Assembly: GCA_945892985.1 (NCBI GenBank) | Contig: CAMDDU010000052.1 | Location: 1-30,294 of the forward strand | Source of the DNA: CAITSH01 sp945892985 | GTDB lineage: Bacteria > Pseudomonadota > Gammaproteobacteria > Burkholderiales > SG8-39 | Length of the DNA: 30,294 nt | Reading direction: 5' to 3' | Shown here: piece by piece, positions 1-6,882 of the stretch | Position numbering within the stretch: position 1 is the first letter of the stretch | How the letters are laid out: each line of letters starts with the position of its first letter | Program-made: the position numbers and the translations under genes | The notes under the pieces: model-generated | The model's input: the letters and a program-made list of their open reading frames with translations, nothing else | Told to the model about the DNA's origin: nothing | Databases searched by the model: none

Positions 1-141
1 AGCTTGCAGCGGCTCACCGAAGCCAAACTCCAATCGATTGAAGACCGCCTAAACCATCGACCTCGCAAGTGTCTTGGCTACCTGACCCCTCACGAGGTAC
101 TCTTCGGGCTCAAGCCCATACCCATTGCGCTTCGAACTTAA
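1..141 (+). CDS. IS30-family transposase, C-terminal fragment
   Basis: The open frame enters from outside the window and ends at TAA 139-141, giving 46 residues. It carries the typical IS30-family C-terminus: a basic stretch NHRPRKCLGY followed by TPHEVLFG (residues about 19-36), which is the end of the DDE catalytic domain after the last catalytic Glu. The DDE residues themselves lie outside the window. The same 145 bases (4-148) reappear perfectly as 30150-30294 on the other strand, so at least two copies of this element exist in the genome. It is truncated only by the window edge; nothing here shows it to be inactive. Family call is confident; the specific IS name cannot be given. Confidence 0.85.
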   Translation, partial: SLQRLTEAKLQSIEDRLNHRPRKCLGYLTPHEVLFGLKPIPIALRT

Positions 142-148
142 ATTCGCA
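1..148 (+). mobile_element. Right end of IS30-family insertion sequence (partial)
   Basis: The element's transposase end plus the bases up to TTCGCA at position 148 are identical to the copy at the far end of the window. Identity stops abruptly after 148, which marks the IS boundary. The terminal 22 bases (127-148), read from outside inwards, resemble a solo sequence at 6590-6611 (20 of 22 matching), so they probably form the terminal inverted repeat. The stop codon lies inside this terminal sequence. Confidence 0.75.
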
Positions 149-152
149 ATAT

Positions 153-187
153 GGCTGGAAACCCGCGCCAGGCGGGCGTTTCCAGCC
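153..187. repeat. Dispersed hairpin repeat, copy A (possible dolP terminator)
   Basis: Perfect 10-base arms GGCTGGAAAC (153-162) and GTTTCCAGCC (178-187) enclose a 15-base GC-rich loop. On the minus strand the core CCTGGCGCGGGTTTCCAGCC matches 19 of 20 bases of 4629-4648 and is closely related to 28692-28710. It lies between the IS end (5 bases away) and the stop of dolP (11 bases away), so it could terminate the dolP operon. No T-run follows, so termination is a guess, but the repeat itself is clear. Confidence 0.75.
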
Positions 188-198
188 GCTACATTGAT

Positions 199-786
199 TT
201 ACTTGGGTGCGGTGGCGAGGTATTCGAACAGCTTGACAACCTTGATCACGCCGCCGGTGGTGCGCGCCACCTCGACGGCATCGTCGGCTTCCTGGCGCGT
301 GACCATGCCGAGCAGGTAGACGGTGCCGGCCTCGGTAACGACCTTGACGTGGTTGGCCGAGAATTTGTTGGCGTCGATAAAGCGCGCCTTTACCTTGGAG
401 GTGATATAGCTGTCGTTGCCGCGCGCGCTAAGCGAGGTGATGGCGGCGACCTGCACTTCGTTGGCCACGCTCTTGACGTTGGTCACTTCGCCGGCGATTT
501 TTTCGATGTCGGCCTTTATTTCCGCCGTGGGCACCTCGCCGGTCAGCAGCACCGTGCGGTTGTAGCTGGTGATGTTGATGTGCACGCGGCCCTTGTACTT
601 GTCACTGATGCGGCCGCCCGTCTTGACCTCTATGCCCTCGTCCTCGAGGTAGGTGCCCGAGGTGCGCCGGTCGGTAGCGACCAGCACCCCGGCGCCAGCG
701 CCCGCTGCGACCACGGGGAGGCAGCCCTGCAACAGCGGTGGCAGTGCGATGGTGAGGGCGAGTGTGATGATGCGCAGCTTGTTCAT
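199..786 (-). CDS. dolP: DolP/YraP-like BON-domain outer-membrane lipoprotein
   Basis: A 195-residue protein with a signal peptide ending in the lipobox LLQGC (Cys about residue 22), then two BON domains (about residues 45-115 and 125-190). The BON motifs VHINITSYNRTVLLTGEV and VKVVTEAGTVYLLGMV are visible. E. coli DolP is the same size, binds anionic phospholipid and supports outer-membrane integrity. The ATG at 786 is chosen because GGAG lies upstream and because it overlaps the diaA stop as ATGA, which implies translational coupling; an upstream in-frame start would lack a signal peptide. It is the last gene of a yraM-yraN-diaA-dolP order known from gammaproteobacteria, which strengthens the call. 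Confidence 0.88.
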   Translation of the reverse strand: MNKLRIITLALTIALPPLLQGCLPVVAAGAGAGVLVATDRRTSGTYLEDEGIEVKTGGRISDKYKGRVHINITSYNRTVLLTGEVPTAEIKADIEKIAGEVTNVKSVANEVQVAAITSLSARGNDSYITSKVKARFIDANKFSANHVKVVTEAGTVYLLGMVTRQEADDAVEVARTTGGVIKVVKLFEYLATAPK

Positions 787-1376
787 GTGGTTTCTCCGAA
801 CAAAAGTTGGTCGATGCCGTCGCACAGGCAGTGGAGCATCAAAAGATGCACCTCCTGTATGCGTGCGGTGCGGCTGTTGGGAACGCAAAGATTTACGTCA
901 TCCGCCTTGAGTATGGCGCCGATCTTGCCGCCGTCCTTGCCGGTCAGTGCCACCACGCGGATGCCGCGCGCGTGTGCGGCGGCGATCGCTTCGACGACGT
1001 TGGCCGAGTTGCCGCTGGTGGAAATGGCCAGCAGCACATCGCCCTTGCGGCCGAGGCCGCGCAACTGCTTGGCGAACACCTGGTTGTAATCGTAGTCGTT
1101 GGCGATGGCGGTGATGGCCGAGGTGTCGGTGGTCAGGGCCAGTGCGGCCAGTTCGCCGCGCTCGCGCTCGAAACGGCCGAGCAACTCGGCGGCAAAGTGC
1201 TGCGCATCGGCGGCCGATCCGCCGTTGCCGCAGGCCATGACCTTGGCGTCGGCTTTGAGGGCGTCAGCCATGAGTTCGGCGGCGCGGGCGATCGGGCCGG
1301 CGAGTGCCGCGACTGCGTCGAGTTTTGTTTGGGCGCTGTCCTGAAAGTGCCTGATGATGCGGGCTGTTAGATCCAT
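783..1376 (-). CDS. diaA: SIS-domain protein, DiaA / phosphoheptose isomerase family
   Basis: A 197-residue single SIS domain. Visible motifs are CGNGGSAADAQHFAAELLGRF (phosphosugar loop, about residues 49-69), STSGNSANV (about 118-126), LTGKDGG, and RIQEVHLLMLHCLCDGID near the C-terminus. In E. coli the gene at this syntenic position is DiaA (196 aa), which binds DnaA and times replication initiation; the sister protein GmhA isomerises sedoheptulose 7-phosphate. The Glu of HFAAEL and the His of QEVH, at the positions used by GmhA catalysis, are both present, so enzymatic activity cannot be excluded. Gene order favours DiaA. GAAGGA lies upstream of the ATG. Its TGA overlaps the start of the lipoprotein gene. 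Confidence 0.82.
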   Translation of the reverse strand: MDLTARIIRHFQDSAQTKLDAVAALAGPIARAAELMADALKADAKVMACGNGGSAADAQHFAAELLGRFERERGELAALALTTDTSAITAIANDYDYNQVFAKQLRGLGRKGDVLLAISTSGNSANVVEAIAAAHARGIRVVALTGKDGGKIGAILKADDVNLCVPNSRTARIQEVHLLMLHCLCDGIDQLLFGETT

Positions 1377-1510
1377 TCCTTCTTTCTTGTCTGCTGCCGT
1401 CGGGGCTGCCGGCGCGTGCTTTTTCGTCCTGGCGTGTGGAGCGTATGACTAATAAGGTGCAGGAGGCCAGTTTACACCACCGTCAGGCTTCGCCCCGCCT
1501 GCCGGCGTGC

Positions 1511-1942
1511 TTATTCCACAAACACTTCAAATTCAATCCGTTTGCGTGGATTGCGTTCCGTGCGCAATGCGCTGATGCGCGCGCTGATCGTTTCGCCGCG
1601 ATCCATGGCCCAGGCGAGGGCGGTGTTTTGCGTGCGCGGTACATAGCCCAGTTTGTGGCCGCGCCACAGCACCGCCACCGCGTTGGCATCGTGCGGATTG
1701 TCGGCCTCGCGCACCAGCGCCAGGGTATCGCCGCGAGACAAACCGGTCCACAGCGCGCGCCCCTCGTGGTGGCTGAAGCCGGCCAGGGCGGAGCTTTGCA
1801 CCAGCATGCGCACCTGCTGTGCCGCCGCAGGCGCCGCGGCGCCCAAGCATAAGGCCGCCAGCAACGCGGCCGCAGCGAGCCTGCGGGTCCGGGCCTGAGG
1901 CGGGCTATCCGGCGCTATTCGCCGAAGGCGTCGCGCAGCCAT
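1511..1942 (-). CDS. Exported HIRAN-domain protein
   Basis: A 143-residue protein with an Arg-rich N-terminus and a hydrophobic stretch (about residues 22-42, ending APAAAQQ) that reads as a signal peptide. The rest (about 44-143) fits the HIRAN domain: the central LVREADNPHDANAVAV and then LGYVPR are diagnostic. HIRAN is best known as a DNA-end-binding module in SNF2 helicases such as HLTF, so an exported stand-alone copy has no obvious DNA role. The start overlaps the 3' end of yraN by 28 bases, and no alternative ATG, GTG or TTG lies between it and the signal sequence. It is an extra gene between yraN and diaA relative to the E. coli order. Function unknown. Confidence 0.72.
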   Translation of the reverse strand: MAARRLRRIAPDSPPQARTRRLAAAALLAALCLGAAAPAAAQQVRMLVQSSALAGFSHHEGRALWTGLSRGDTLALVREADNPHDANAVAVLWRGHKLGYVPRTQNTALAWAMDRGETISARISALRTERNPRKRIEFEVFVE

Positions 1943-2262
1943 TCAACCGCCGCCGCGTCGAGCCGGTCGAGTACGATCACATCGAAACGGCAGGCCTGGT
2001 CGGGTTTGTCCATGAGGTAGTAACGCGCGGCGGTGAGGATGCGATGACGCTTTTTTGCATCAATGCTCGCCGCCGCGCCGCCGAAGGCCCGGCTGGCGCG
2101 ATAACGCACCTCGGCGAAGACCAGGCTTGCGCCATCGCGCAGGATCAGGTCGATTTCGCCGGCGCGGCAGCGAAAATTACGCGTCACCAGGTGCAGGCCC
2201 TGCTTTTGCAACCAGTTTGCGGCGATATCCTCGGCGGTTTGGCCCGAGCCCGGTTTCAACAC
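1915..2262 (-). CDS. yraN: YraN family (UPF0102) nuclease-fold protein
   Basis: A 115-residue protein, the usual size for UPF0102. It has the family signature: GQTAEDIAANWL near the N-terminus, RNFRCRAGEIDLIL, LVFAEVRYR, KKRHRILTAARYYL and CRFDVIVLD. The fold resembles Holliday-junction resolvase and restriction-endonuclease-like nucleases; GEIDLI and EVRYR supply the acidic residues of a D/ExK-like site. Its biochemical role is not established. The start is a GTG (2260-2262) with AGGGGA eight bases upstream, which is convincing. It sits between lpoA and the HIRAN gene in a minus-strand operon, as yraN does in E. coli. Confidence 0.85.
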   Translation of the reverse strand: MLKPGSGQTAEDIAANWLQKQGLHLVTRNFRCRAGEIDLILRDGASLVFAEVRYRASRAFGGAAASIDAKKRHRILTAARYYLMDKPDQACRFDVIVLDRLDAAAVEWLRDAFGE

Positions 2263-2326
2263 GCTTATTTTCCCCTGCTGTTTTTTTTGCCTTTTTCCGA
2301 CCCTGCCGCTGCCCAGGCTGGGCGTG

Positions 2327-3493
2327 TCAGCGCGAAGGGCTCAGCGCTATCGCGGCACCGTCGCGAAACTGCGCTGCGACCGCTTCGCGTTCAACCGTTC
2401 CGCGCAGCAAGGTCAGCTTGCCGGTGACCCCGTCCAGGGTGATGCCGCTGCGCTTGCGCACCAACTCCGAGGCGAGGCGAAAGGCGTCCACCCCGAGCGC
2501 GTAAAAGCGCTGCAACTCCGGGGCGATGCTGTCAAAGCGCGGATAGCTCATCACCGCCGGGTGATCGGGCTGCACCAGCCAGGGCATTTCGACAAAGCGG
2601 ATGCCGTTAAGGTCGACATTGGCGAGCGCATCGTTGCGTCCTGAGTAGACCAGCGAGGTGGCATAGGTGGGCAGCGCGGCCGACAGGAAGGGCCTGACCT
2701 GGCGCGCCTGCTCGACATCGGCGGCAAGGAAAATCCCGTCGGCTCCGCTGTTGGTGACAATGAGCTTGAGTTGCGCAAGTTCGGAGGCCGGGGTGAACTC
2801 AAGGGACTCGCTGATGACGCCGCCAAGCGCGCGAAAACTCTCGCTAAACGCGAGGCTGGCGCGGCGTGCCAGCGGGGATGCTGCGGTGACGGCCAGCACG
2901 TCCTTGATGCCATCGATCCAGGCCTGTAGCGCGACCTGGCGCGCCTCCAGTTCGATCGACAGGCCGAAGCCGTAGAGCTTTTCCGGCATGTTGGCTTGCG
3001 GCTCGGGGTAATTGAGCGCAAGGGTCGGCACATTGACGCGGCCGCTGGCGGCAAGGGCGGCGACGCCCGATCGCGTCAGCGGGCCGACCACCACCTTCGC
3101 GCCGGCGCGCACGGCGGCATCGTACTCGAGCATGATGTTCTCGCCCGAGGCGTCGGTGGCCCGAATGGTGACCGAGATCTTGTCGCCGTCGCGCTCGCGC
3201 GCAGTCATAAAACCCAGGCGCAGCGTATCGGCGGCGGCCTGGAAATCAGCCGATTTGAGCGGCAGCAGCAGGGCGATCTCGCCGGCCGGCTGCAGCGGCA
3301 GCGTAGCCGCCGCTGCGCCTGTCGCCCCTGTCGCCCCTGACTGTGGCGCCGCCGCTCCGGCCGCAGCCGCGGTGGGCGCGTTTCCGGTGCTTGCCGCTTT
3401 GCCCTGGGCCGCGCACAATGCCGGCGCCAGCAGTAATAAGGGCAGCAATGACCACATCAACCGAAGCCGCGTAACGCCATGACCAAGCCGCAT
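2327..3493 (-). CDS. lpoA: LpoA/YraM-like penicillin-binding-protein activator, short form
   Basis: A 388-residue exported protein. Residues 1-31 are a signal peptide (MRLGHGVTRLRLMW then LLPLLLLAPALCAA) without a good lipobox. An Ala/Gly/Thr-rich linker follows to about residue 65, then a periplasmic-binding-protein-like domain with IALLLPLKSADFQAAADTLRLGF and VVVGPLTRSGVAAL. In gammaproteobacteria LpoA (about 680 aa) activates PBP1a and has an N-terminal TPR domain before this one; here only the binding-protein-like half is present. The ATG at 3493 is preferred over the upstream TTG at 3535 because it begins the signal peptide and has AGGTG upstream. Its first 15 bases overlap the start of the divergent rsmI. 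It heads the operon that continues into yraN. Confidence 0.8.
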   Translation of the reverse strand: MRLGHGVTRLRLMWSLLPLLLLAPALCAAQGKAASTGNAPTAAAAGAAAPQSGATGATGAAAATLPLQPAGEIALLLPLKSADFQAAADTLRLGFMTARERDGDKISVTIRATDASGENIMLEYDAAVRAGAKVVVGPLTRSGVAALAASGRVNVPTLALNYPEPQANMPEKLYGFGLSIELEARQVALQAWIDGIKDVLAVTAASPLARRASLAFSESFRALGGVISESLEFTPASELAQLKLIVTNSGADGIFLAADVEQARQVRPFLSAALPTYATSLVYSGRNDALANVDLNGIRFVEMPWLVQPDHPAVMSYPRFDSIAPELQRFYALGVDAFRLASELVRKRSGITLDGVTGKLTLLRGTVEREAVAAQFRDGAAIALSPSR

Positions 3494-4381
3494 GAGCACA
3501 CACCTGTGATTGGGGGCCGCATTGAGGGAGGCCAATTATATGTGGTCGCCACGCCCCTTGGTAATCTGGGCGATATCACGCTGCGTGCGCTGGAAACGCT
3601 GCGCGGCGCCGACCTGGTGGCCGCCGAGGATACGCGCACCACGGCCAATCTGCTGGCCCATCACGGCATCAAGGCCAGGTTGCTGGCCTTGCACGAACAC
3701 AATGAGGCGCGCGCCGTCGACAAACTGATCGCCGCGCTCGCCGCCGGGCAATCGGTGGCCTTGGTCAGCGATGCCGGCACCCCGGCCATCTCCGATCCGG
3801 GGGCGCTGGCCGTTGCGCGCGTGCTCGATGCAGGTTATCGCGTCACCCCCATTCCCGGCCCCAACGCCGCGATCACCGCGCTTTCTGCGGCCGGCATGGT
3901 TGAAACGGCATTTTTGTTTTACGGTTTTTTGCCGGCCAAGGCGGGGGCGCGGCGCAAGGTGCTCGAGTCTTTGTGCGGCCTGCCGCACGCGCTGGTTTTT
4001 TACGAGGCACCGCATCGCATCGCCGAGTGCATTGACGACCTCGCCGAGAGCTTCGAGCCCGGACGCACCGTGGTGCTGGCGCGCGAACTGACCAAGATGT
4101 TCGAGTCGATTCATCGCTGCCGGCTTGACCAGGCGCAGGCCTGGCTTGCCGCCGACGACAACAACCGCCGCGGTGAATTTGTGCTGATCGTGTCCGGCGC
4201 CCCTGAGGCCGATGCCGAGCTCGATGCCGAGGCCGAGCGCGTGCTGGCCCTCGTTGCCGCCGAACTGCCACCGGCCAAGGCCGCCAAGCTTGCCGCCGCG
4301 ATCACCGGCGTGCCGCGGGACGTACTCTACGCACATGCGCTGGCGCGCGCCGGTCGCCGCAATGATGATGATGGGGTTTGA
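3479..4381 (+). CDS. rsmI: 16S rRNA (cytidine-1402-2'-O)-methyltransferase
   Basis: A 300-residue SAM-dependent methyltransferase of the tetrapyrrole-methylase fold. Family motifs are in order: YVVATPLGNLGDITLRAL (21-38), AEDTR (49-53), LVSDAGTPAISDPG (95-108), PIPGPNAAITALSAAG (125-139), FYGFLP (147-152) and FYEAPHR (174-180). RsmI methylates the ribose of C1402 in the ribosomal P site, with RsmH adding the base methyl. The start is uncertain: ATG 3479 has no clear ribosome-binding site, and an in-frame GTG at 3506 would remove the overlap with the divergent lpoA. The C-terminus is unusually acidic (NDDDGV). Divergent rsmI/lpoA is the classical arrangement. Confidence 0.93.
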   Translation: MTKPHEHTPVIGGRIEGGQLYVVATPLGNLGDITLRALETLRGADLVAAEDTRTTANLLAHHGIKARLLALHEHNEARAVDKLIAALAAGQSVALVSDAGTPAISDPGALAVARVLDAGYRVTPIPGPNAAITALSAAGMVETAFLFYGFLPAKAGARRKVLESLCGLPHALVFYEAPHRIAECIDDLAESFEPGRTVVLARELTKMFESIHRCRLDQAQAWLAADDNNRRGEFVLIVSGAPEADAELDAEAERVLALVAAELPPAKAAKLAAAITGVPRDVLYAHALARAGRRNDDDGV

Positions 4382-4422
4382 GCTGGCCTGAGGGGGGGGG
4401 CTGGAAAGCATCTCCTGGCGCG

Positions 4423-4627
4423 AATGGCACTTACTTAGCGGAATTCCGAAGAGCTTTTGATAAATCATGACATCTTGCAAAACCGCGACCAAGTTACTCC
4501 CTCCCCCTCGACGGGGGAGGGCGGGGGAGAGGGTGAATGCGTGCAAGATCGAATCTGCCGGCATTCCCCCTCTCCCTGTTGCTCTCCCGCAAGGGAAGAG
4601 GGAAGGTGCTAAGTAAGCGCCATTCTT
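4423..4627. mobile_element. MITE-like element with terminal inverted repeats
   Basis: The ends carry imperfect inverted repeats: AATGGCACTTACTTAGC (4423-4439) against GCTAAGTAAGCGCCATT (4608-4624), one mismatch in 17. A 10-base direct repeat TCCTGGCGCG flanks the element (4413-4422 and 4628-4637), as a target-site duplication would. Inside are nested palindromes: CCCTCCCCC/GGGGGAGGG (4499-4507, 4513-4521), ATCTTGCA/TGCAAGAT (4472-4479, 4542-4549) and CCCTCTCCC/GGGAAGAGGG (4568-4576, 4593-4602). No transposase is encoded. The host sequence on both sides joins into a dispersed hairpin repeat, so the element appears inserted into that hairpin. Confidence 0.55.
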
Positions 4628-4650
4628 TCCTGGCGCGGGTTTTCAGCCGG
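4628..4650 (+). repeat. Dispersed hairpin repeat, copy B (3' half)
   Basis: CCTGGCGCGGGTTTTCAGCC (4629-4648) matches copy A (minus strand) in 19 of 20 bases. The matching 5' half, GGCTGGAAAG-like, is at 4400-4410, separated from it by the MITE-like element. Confidence 0.65.
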
Positions 4651-4706
4651 CATGTCCATCATTTTCCGGCCGCGCCGGGGCTTGGGCTGCGCTGGCTGCT
4701 AGCGGT

Positions 4707-4712
4707 TAAAAT
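4707..4712 (+). promoter_or_regulatory. Candidate -10 box for pyrC
   Basis: TAAAAT lies about 64 bases before the pyrC ATG, with a weak TTGGGC 19 bases further upstream. Position and sequence are plausible but the -35 match is poor. Confidence 0.3.
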
Positions 4713-4775
4713 TGATGTTCAGCAGCACACCTGCCCCGCCTTCATTTACCTCTATTCACGTCAAGAAAACACCGC

Positions 4776-5813
4776 ATGCAAACCCTGACCCTGACCCGAC
4801 CCGACGATTGGCACCTGCACCTGCGTGACGGCGAAGTGCTCGCCGCCGTGCTGCCCGACACCGCGCGCCAGTTCGCCCGCGCCATTGTCATGCCCAACCT
4901 AAAGCCGCCGGTGGTGAGCACCGATGATGCCATGGCTTACCGCATGCGCATTCTCGACGCCCTCCCGGCAGGGAGTAAATTCGAACCGCTGATGACGCTT
5001 TATTTCACCGACCAGACCACACCCGAGGAGATCGCCCGCGCCAAGCAGTCGGGCATCGTGCACGCGGTGAAGTATTACCCGGCCGGCGCCACCACCAACT
5101 CAGATTCGGGCGTGACGCGCCTGTCGCGTGTTTTCCCGGTGCTCGAGGCGATGCAGGACTACGACCTGCCACTGCTGATCCACGGCGAGGTCACCGATCC
5201 GTCCGTGGACATATTTGACCGTGAAAAGGTGTTCATAGAGACGGTGCTCGCACCGCAAATCGTCGAGCGCTTTCCCGACCTGCGTGTGGTGCTCGAGCAC
5301 ATCACCACGCGTGAGGCCGCCGACTATGTGGCAAAGGCGCCGGCCAAGGTCGGCGCCACCATCACGGCCCACCACCTGTTGTTCAATCGCAACGCGCTGT
5401 TTGCCGGCGGCATACGTCCGCATTACTTCTGTCTGCCCATACTCAAGCGCGAAGAGCACCGCCAGGCGCTGCTCAAGGCGGCCACGGGGGGCGGCGCAAA
5501 ATTCTTTCTTGGCACCGACAGCGCGCCGCATTCGCGCGGTAACAAGGAGTCCACGTGCGGACACGCCGGCTGCTACACGGCGCACGCCGCCATCGAGCTT
5601 TACGCCGAGGCCTTTGACGAGGTCGGCATGCTGCACAAGCTCGAGGCCTTTGCCAGCTTCAACGGCCCGGATTTTTACCGCCTGCCGCGTAACGAGGGCA
5701 GCATTACGCTGAAAAAAGATCCATGGAAGGTGGCTGCAACACTGCCTTTTGGCGAAGAGGGGGAGCTGGTGCCCTTGCGCGCGGGGGAGCCGATATCCTG
5801 GCGCCTGGTCTGA
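4776..5813 (+). CDS. pyrC: Dihydroorotase (type II)
   Basis: A 345-residue dihydroorotase, the zinc amidohydrolase that interconverts carbamoyl-aspartate and dihydroorotate in pyrimidine synthesis. The binuclear zinc ligands can be placed: His13 and His15 in WHLHLRD, the carboxylated Lys99 in HAVKYYPAGATTNS, His136 in LIHGEV, His175 in LEHIT, and the catalytic Asp248 in GTDSAPH. Length and motif spacing match E. coli PyrC (348 aa). No strong ribosome-binding site precedes the ATG, but the N-terminus aligns with the family start. The 3' end is overlapped by the next gene on the same strand. Confidence 0.96.
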   Translation: MQTLTLTRPDDWHLHLRDGEVLAAVLPDTARQFARAIVMPNLKPPVVSTDDAMAYRMRILDALPAGSKFEPLMTLYFTDQTTPEEIARAKQSGIVHAVKYYPAGATTNSDSGVTRLSRVFPVLEAMQDYDLPLLIHGEVTDPSVDIFDREKVFIETVLAPQIVERFPDLRVVLEHITTREAADYVAKAPAKVGATITAHHLLFNRNALFAGGIRPHYFCLPILKREEHRQALLKAATGGGAKFFLGTDSAPHSRGNKESTCGHAGCYTAHAAIELYAEAFDEVGMLHKLEAFASFNGPDFYRLPRNEGSITLKKDPWKVAATLPFGEEGELVPLRAGEPISWRLV

Positions 5814-6490
5814 AGCTCCTGTCAATAGACGAACTCAACCAACAGGCTGCAGCGCGCGGCCTTGTTTCTGGCGGCGGTGCGCCGCTGCATTTTGTTGTGC
5901 CTGTCGAAGACGGCCTCAACTACGAACAGCGTATCCGCGACACGGGGGCGGTCGCCACCCGGGCGGGCAATGTGCATGACCTGCTCAACGCCGGGGCTTG
6001 GCTGGACTTTCCCCTGAGCAAGGCCGCGCTCAACCGCCTGCATTGCGAACAACTGGCGGCGCAGCAGGGCAGCCAGCGCAGTCCGGTGCGCGACGCCCTG
6101 ACCCTGTTCGATGAAAGCGGCCTTGTCGTCACGTGCGCCGACCCCGCGCTTGCGGCCTTGTTGCGCGATTTCAAATGGAAGCTGCTGTTCTGGGGGCGCC
6201 GCGTCGAGGTGCGGCTGGCGATGCGCTTTCACGTGCTGGGTCATGCGCTGGCTGAAAAGCTGCTCGCACCTTACAAGGGCATCACCGCGCATGCGCTGAT
6301 TATTGCTGCTGATGCCGACCTGCCGCGGGCCCTGCTCGATGAACGTGTCGCACTGGCCCTGCCTTCGCTCCAGTCGACCCGCGCACTTGCGCCGCTGCCG
6401 GTGCTGGGTATTCCAGGCTGGGTGGCGGATAACGACGACCCGCGTTACTACGATGATACGAGCCACTTTCGTCCGGGAAGACGGGCGTAG
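5723..6490 (+). CDS. DUF3025-family protein
   Basis: Up to 255 residues. The core from about residue 65 (YEQRIRDTGAVATRAGNVHDLLNAGAWLDFPLSKAALN), then VRDALTLFDESGLVV and a C-terminal YYDDTSHFRPGRR, matches the DUF3025 pattern of a conserved cytoplasmic protein of unknown function common in Beta- and Gammaproteobacteria. The only ATG (5723) lies 91 bases inside pyrC; between it and the conserved core there are only CTG codons, for example at 5801 and 5813. So either the gene overlaps pyrC deeply or it starts on a rare codon. Residues before about 33 share no visible family motif, so the N-terminus is uncertain. Probably cotranscribed with pyrC. Confidence 0.75.
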   Translation: MEGGCNTAFWRRGGAGALARGGADILAPGLKLLSIDELNQQAAARGLVSGGGAPLHFVVPVEDGLNYEQRIRDTGAVATRAGNVHDLLNAGAWLDFPLSKAALNRLHCEQLAAQQGSQRSPVRDALTLFDESGLVVTCADPALAALLRDFKWKLLFWGRRVEVRLAMRFHVLGHALAEKLLAPYKGITAHALIIAADADLPRALLDERVALALPSLQSTRALAPLPVLGIPGWVADNDDPRYYDDTSHFRPGRRA

Positions 6491-6561
6491 TGTGTGCCCA
6501 CGCGTAGCCTAAACGCGCAGCCGACCGGCCCCCAGCCGCCGCAGGCGATAGACTGGAGAGG

Positions 6562-6585
6562 GCCTGCTGATGCGGGTTTTCAGGC
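6562..6585 (+). repeat. Dispersed hairpin repeat, copy C
   Basis: GCCTGCTGATGCGGGTTTTC then AGGC: the GGGTTTTCAGG end matches the repeat core and GCCTG/CAGGC can pair. It is more diverged than copies A, B and E. Confidence 0.5.
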
Positions 6586-6589
6586 GGTC

Positions 6590-6611
6590 TGCGAATTCAA
6601 GTTCGAAGTGC
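6590..6611. mobile_element. Solo IS30-like terminal sequence (relic or MITE end)
   Basis: TGCGAATTCAAGTTCGAAGT plus GC matches the terminal 22 bases of both IS30 copies in 20 of 22 positions. It lies the same 5 bases from a hairpin repeat, but no transposase follows. It may be a leftover end after deletion, or the end of a related non-autonomous element. Confidence 0.5.
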
Positions 6612-6882
6612 GGCGCTGCGCCGGACCGTGCATGCTGTCATACAATGTTTCCCGCGTTGCAGCTTGAGCTAGCACATCGGCTGTAGGAGAATGGGCCCTT
6701 GACCGCCGCGCGATACCGCGAAACCACGAAACCACTGGTGTGATGGGTCATCGAGCCACATTTACCCATTGCCCGCCTTGACATGGTTTCCTGGCGTGCC
6801 CCGTACTGCGCAGCTTTGCCCTTGGCATGTTCATCGCTATGTCCCCCGAGCGCCGCCCCCTATTCTTTGAAAGTGATTCGCA

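Larger units (their letters stand above)
4382..4775. other. Intergenic region with MITE-like element and hairpin repeat
   Basis: No gene is supported in these 394 bases. They hold a G8-9 run (4392-4400), two halves of a hairpin repeat (4401-4422 and 4628-4650), the MITE-like element between them, and about 120 bases of leader before pyrC. A short plus-strand frame over the element has no family resemblance and is not called. Confidence 0.7.
6491..6882. other. Intergenic region; hairpin repeat and solo IS-like end
   Basis: No gene seen in 392 bases. It holds hairpin repeat copy C with a solo IS-like terminus (6562-6611), a TACAAT box (6641-6646) not followed by a credible gene (a ribosome-binding-site-like AGGAG leads only to a three-codon frame), a doubled CGAAACCA around 6719-6734, and a TTGACA at 6779-6784. 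Confidence 0.6.

Noticed and set aside
151..1089. A 312-codon plus-strand frame over dolP and diaA
   Set aside because: Shadow of two well-supported minus-strand genes; Val/Ala/Gly/His-rich with no domain.
3536..4564. A 342-codon minus-strand frame over rsmI and the MITE-like element
   Set aside because: Antisense to a complete rsmI and runs into a non-coding repeat; composition typical of an antisense frame.
4537..4788. Small plus-strand gene over the MITE-like element
   Set aside because: It spans palindromes, a terminal inverted repeat and a hairpin repeat, and overlaps the start of pyrC; no coding signal.
6641..6646. TACAAT as a promoter for a small RNA or gene
   Set aside because: No -35 box, no terminator and no gene follow; the AGGAG-ATG downstream leads to a stop after three codons.
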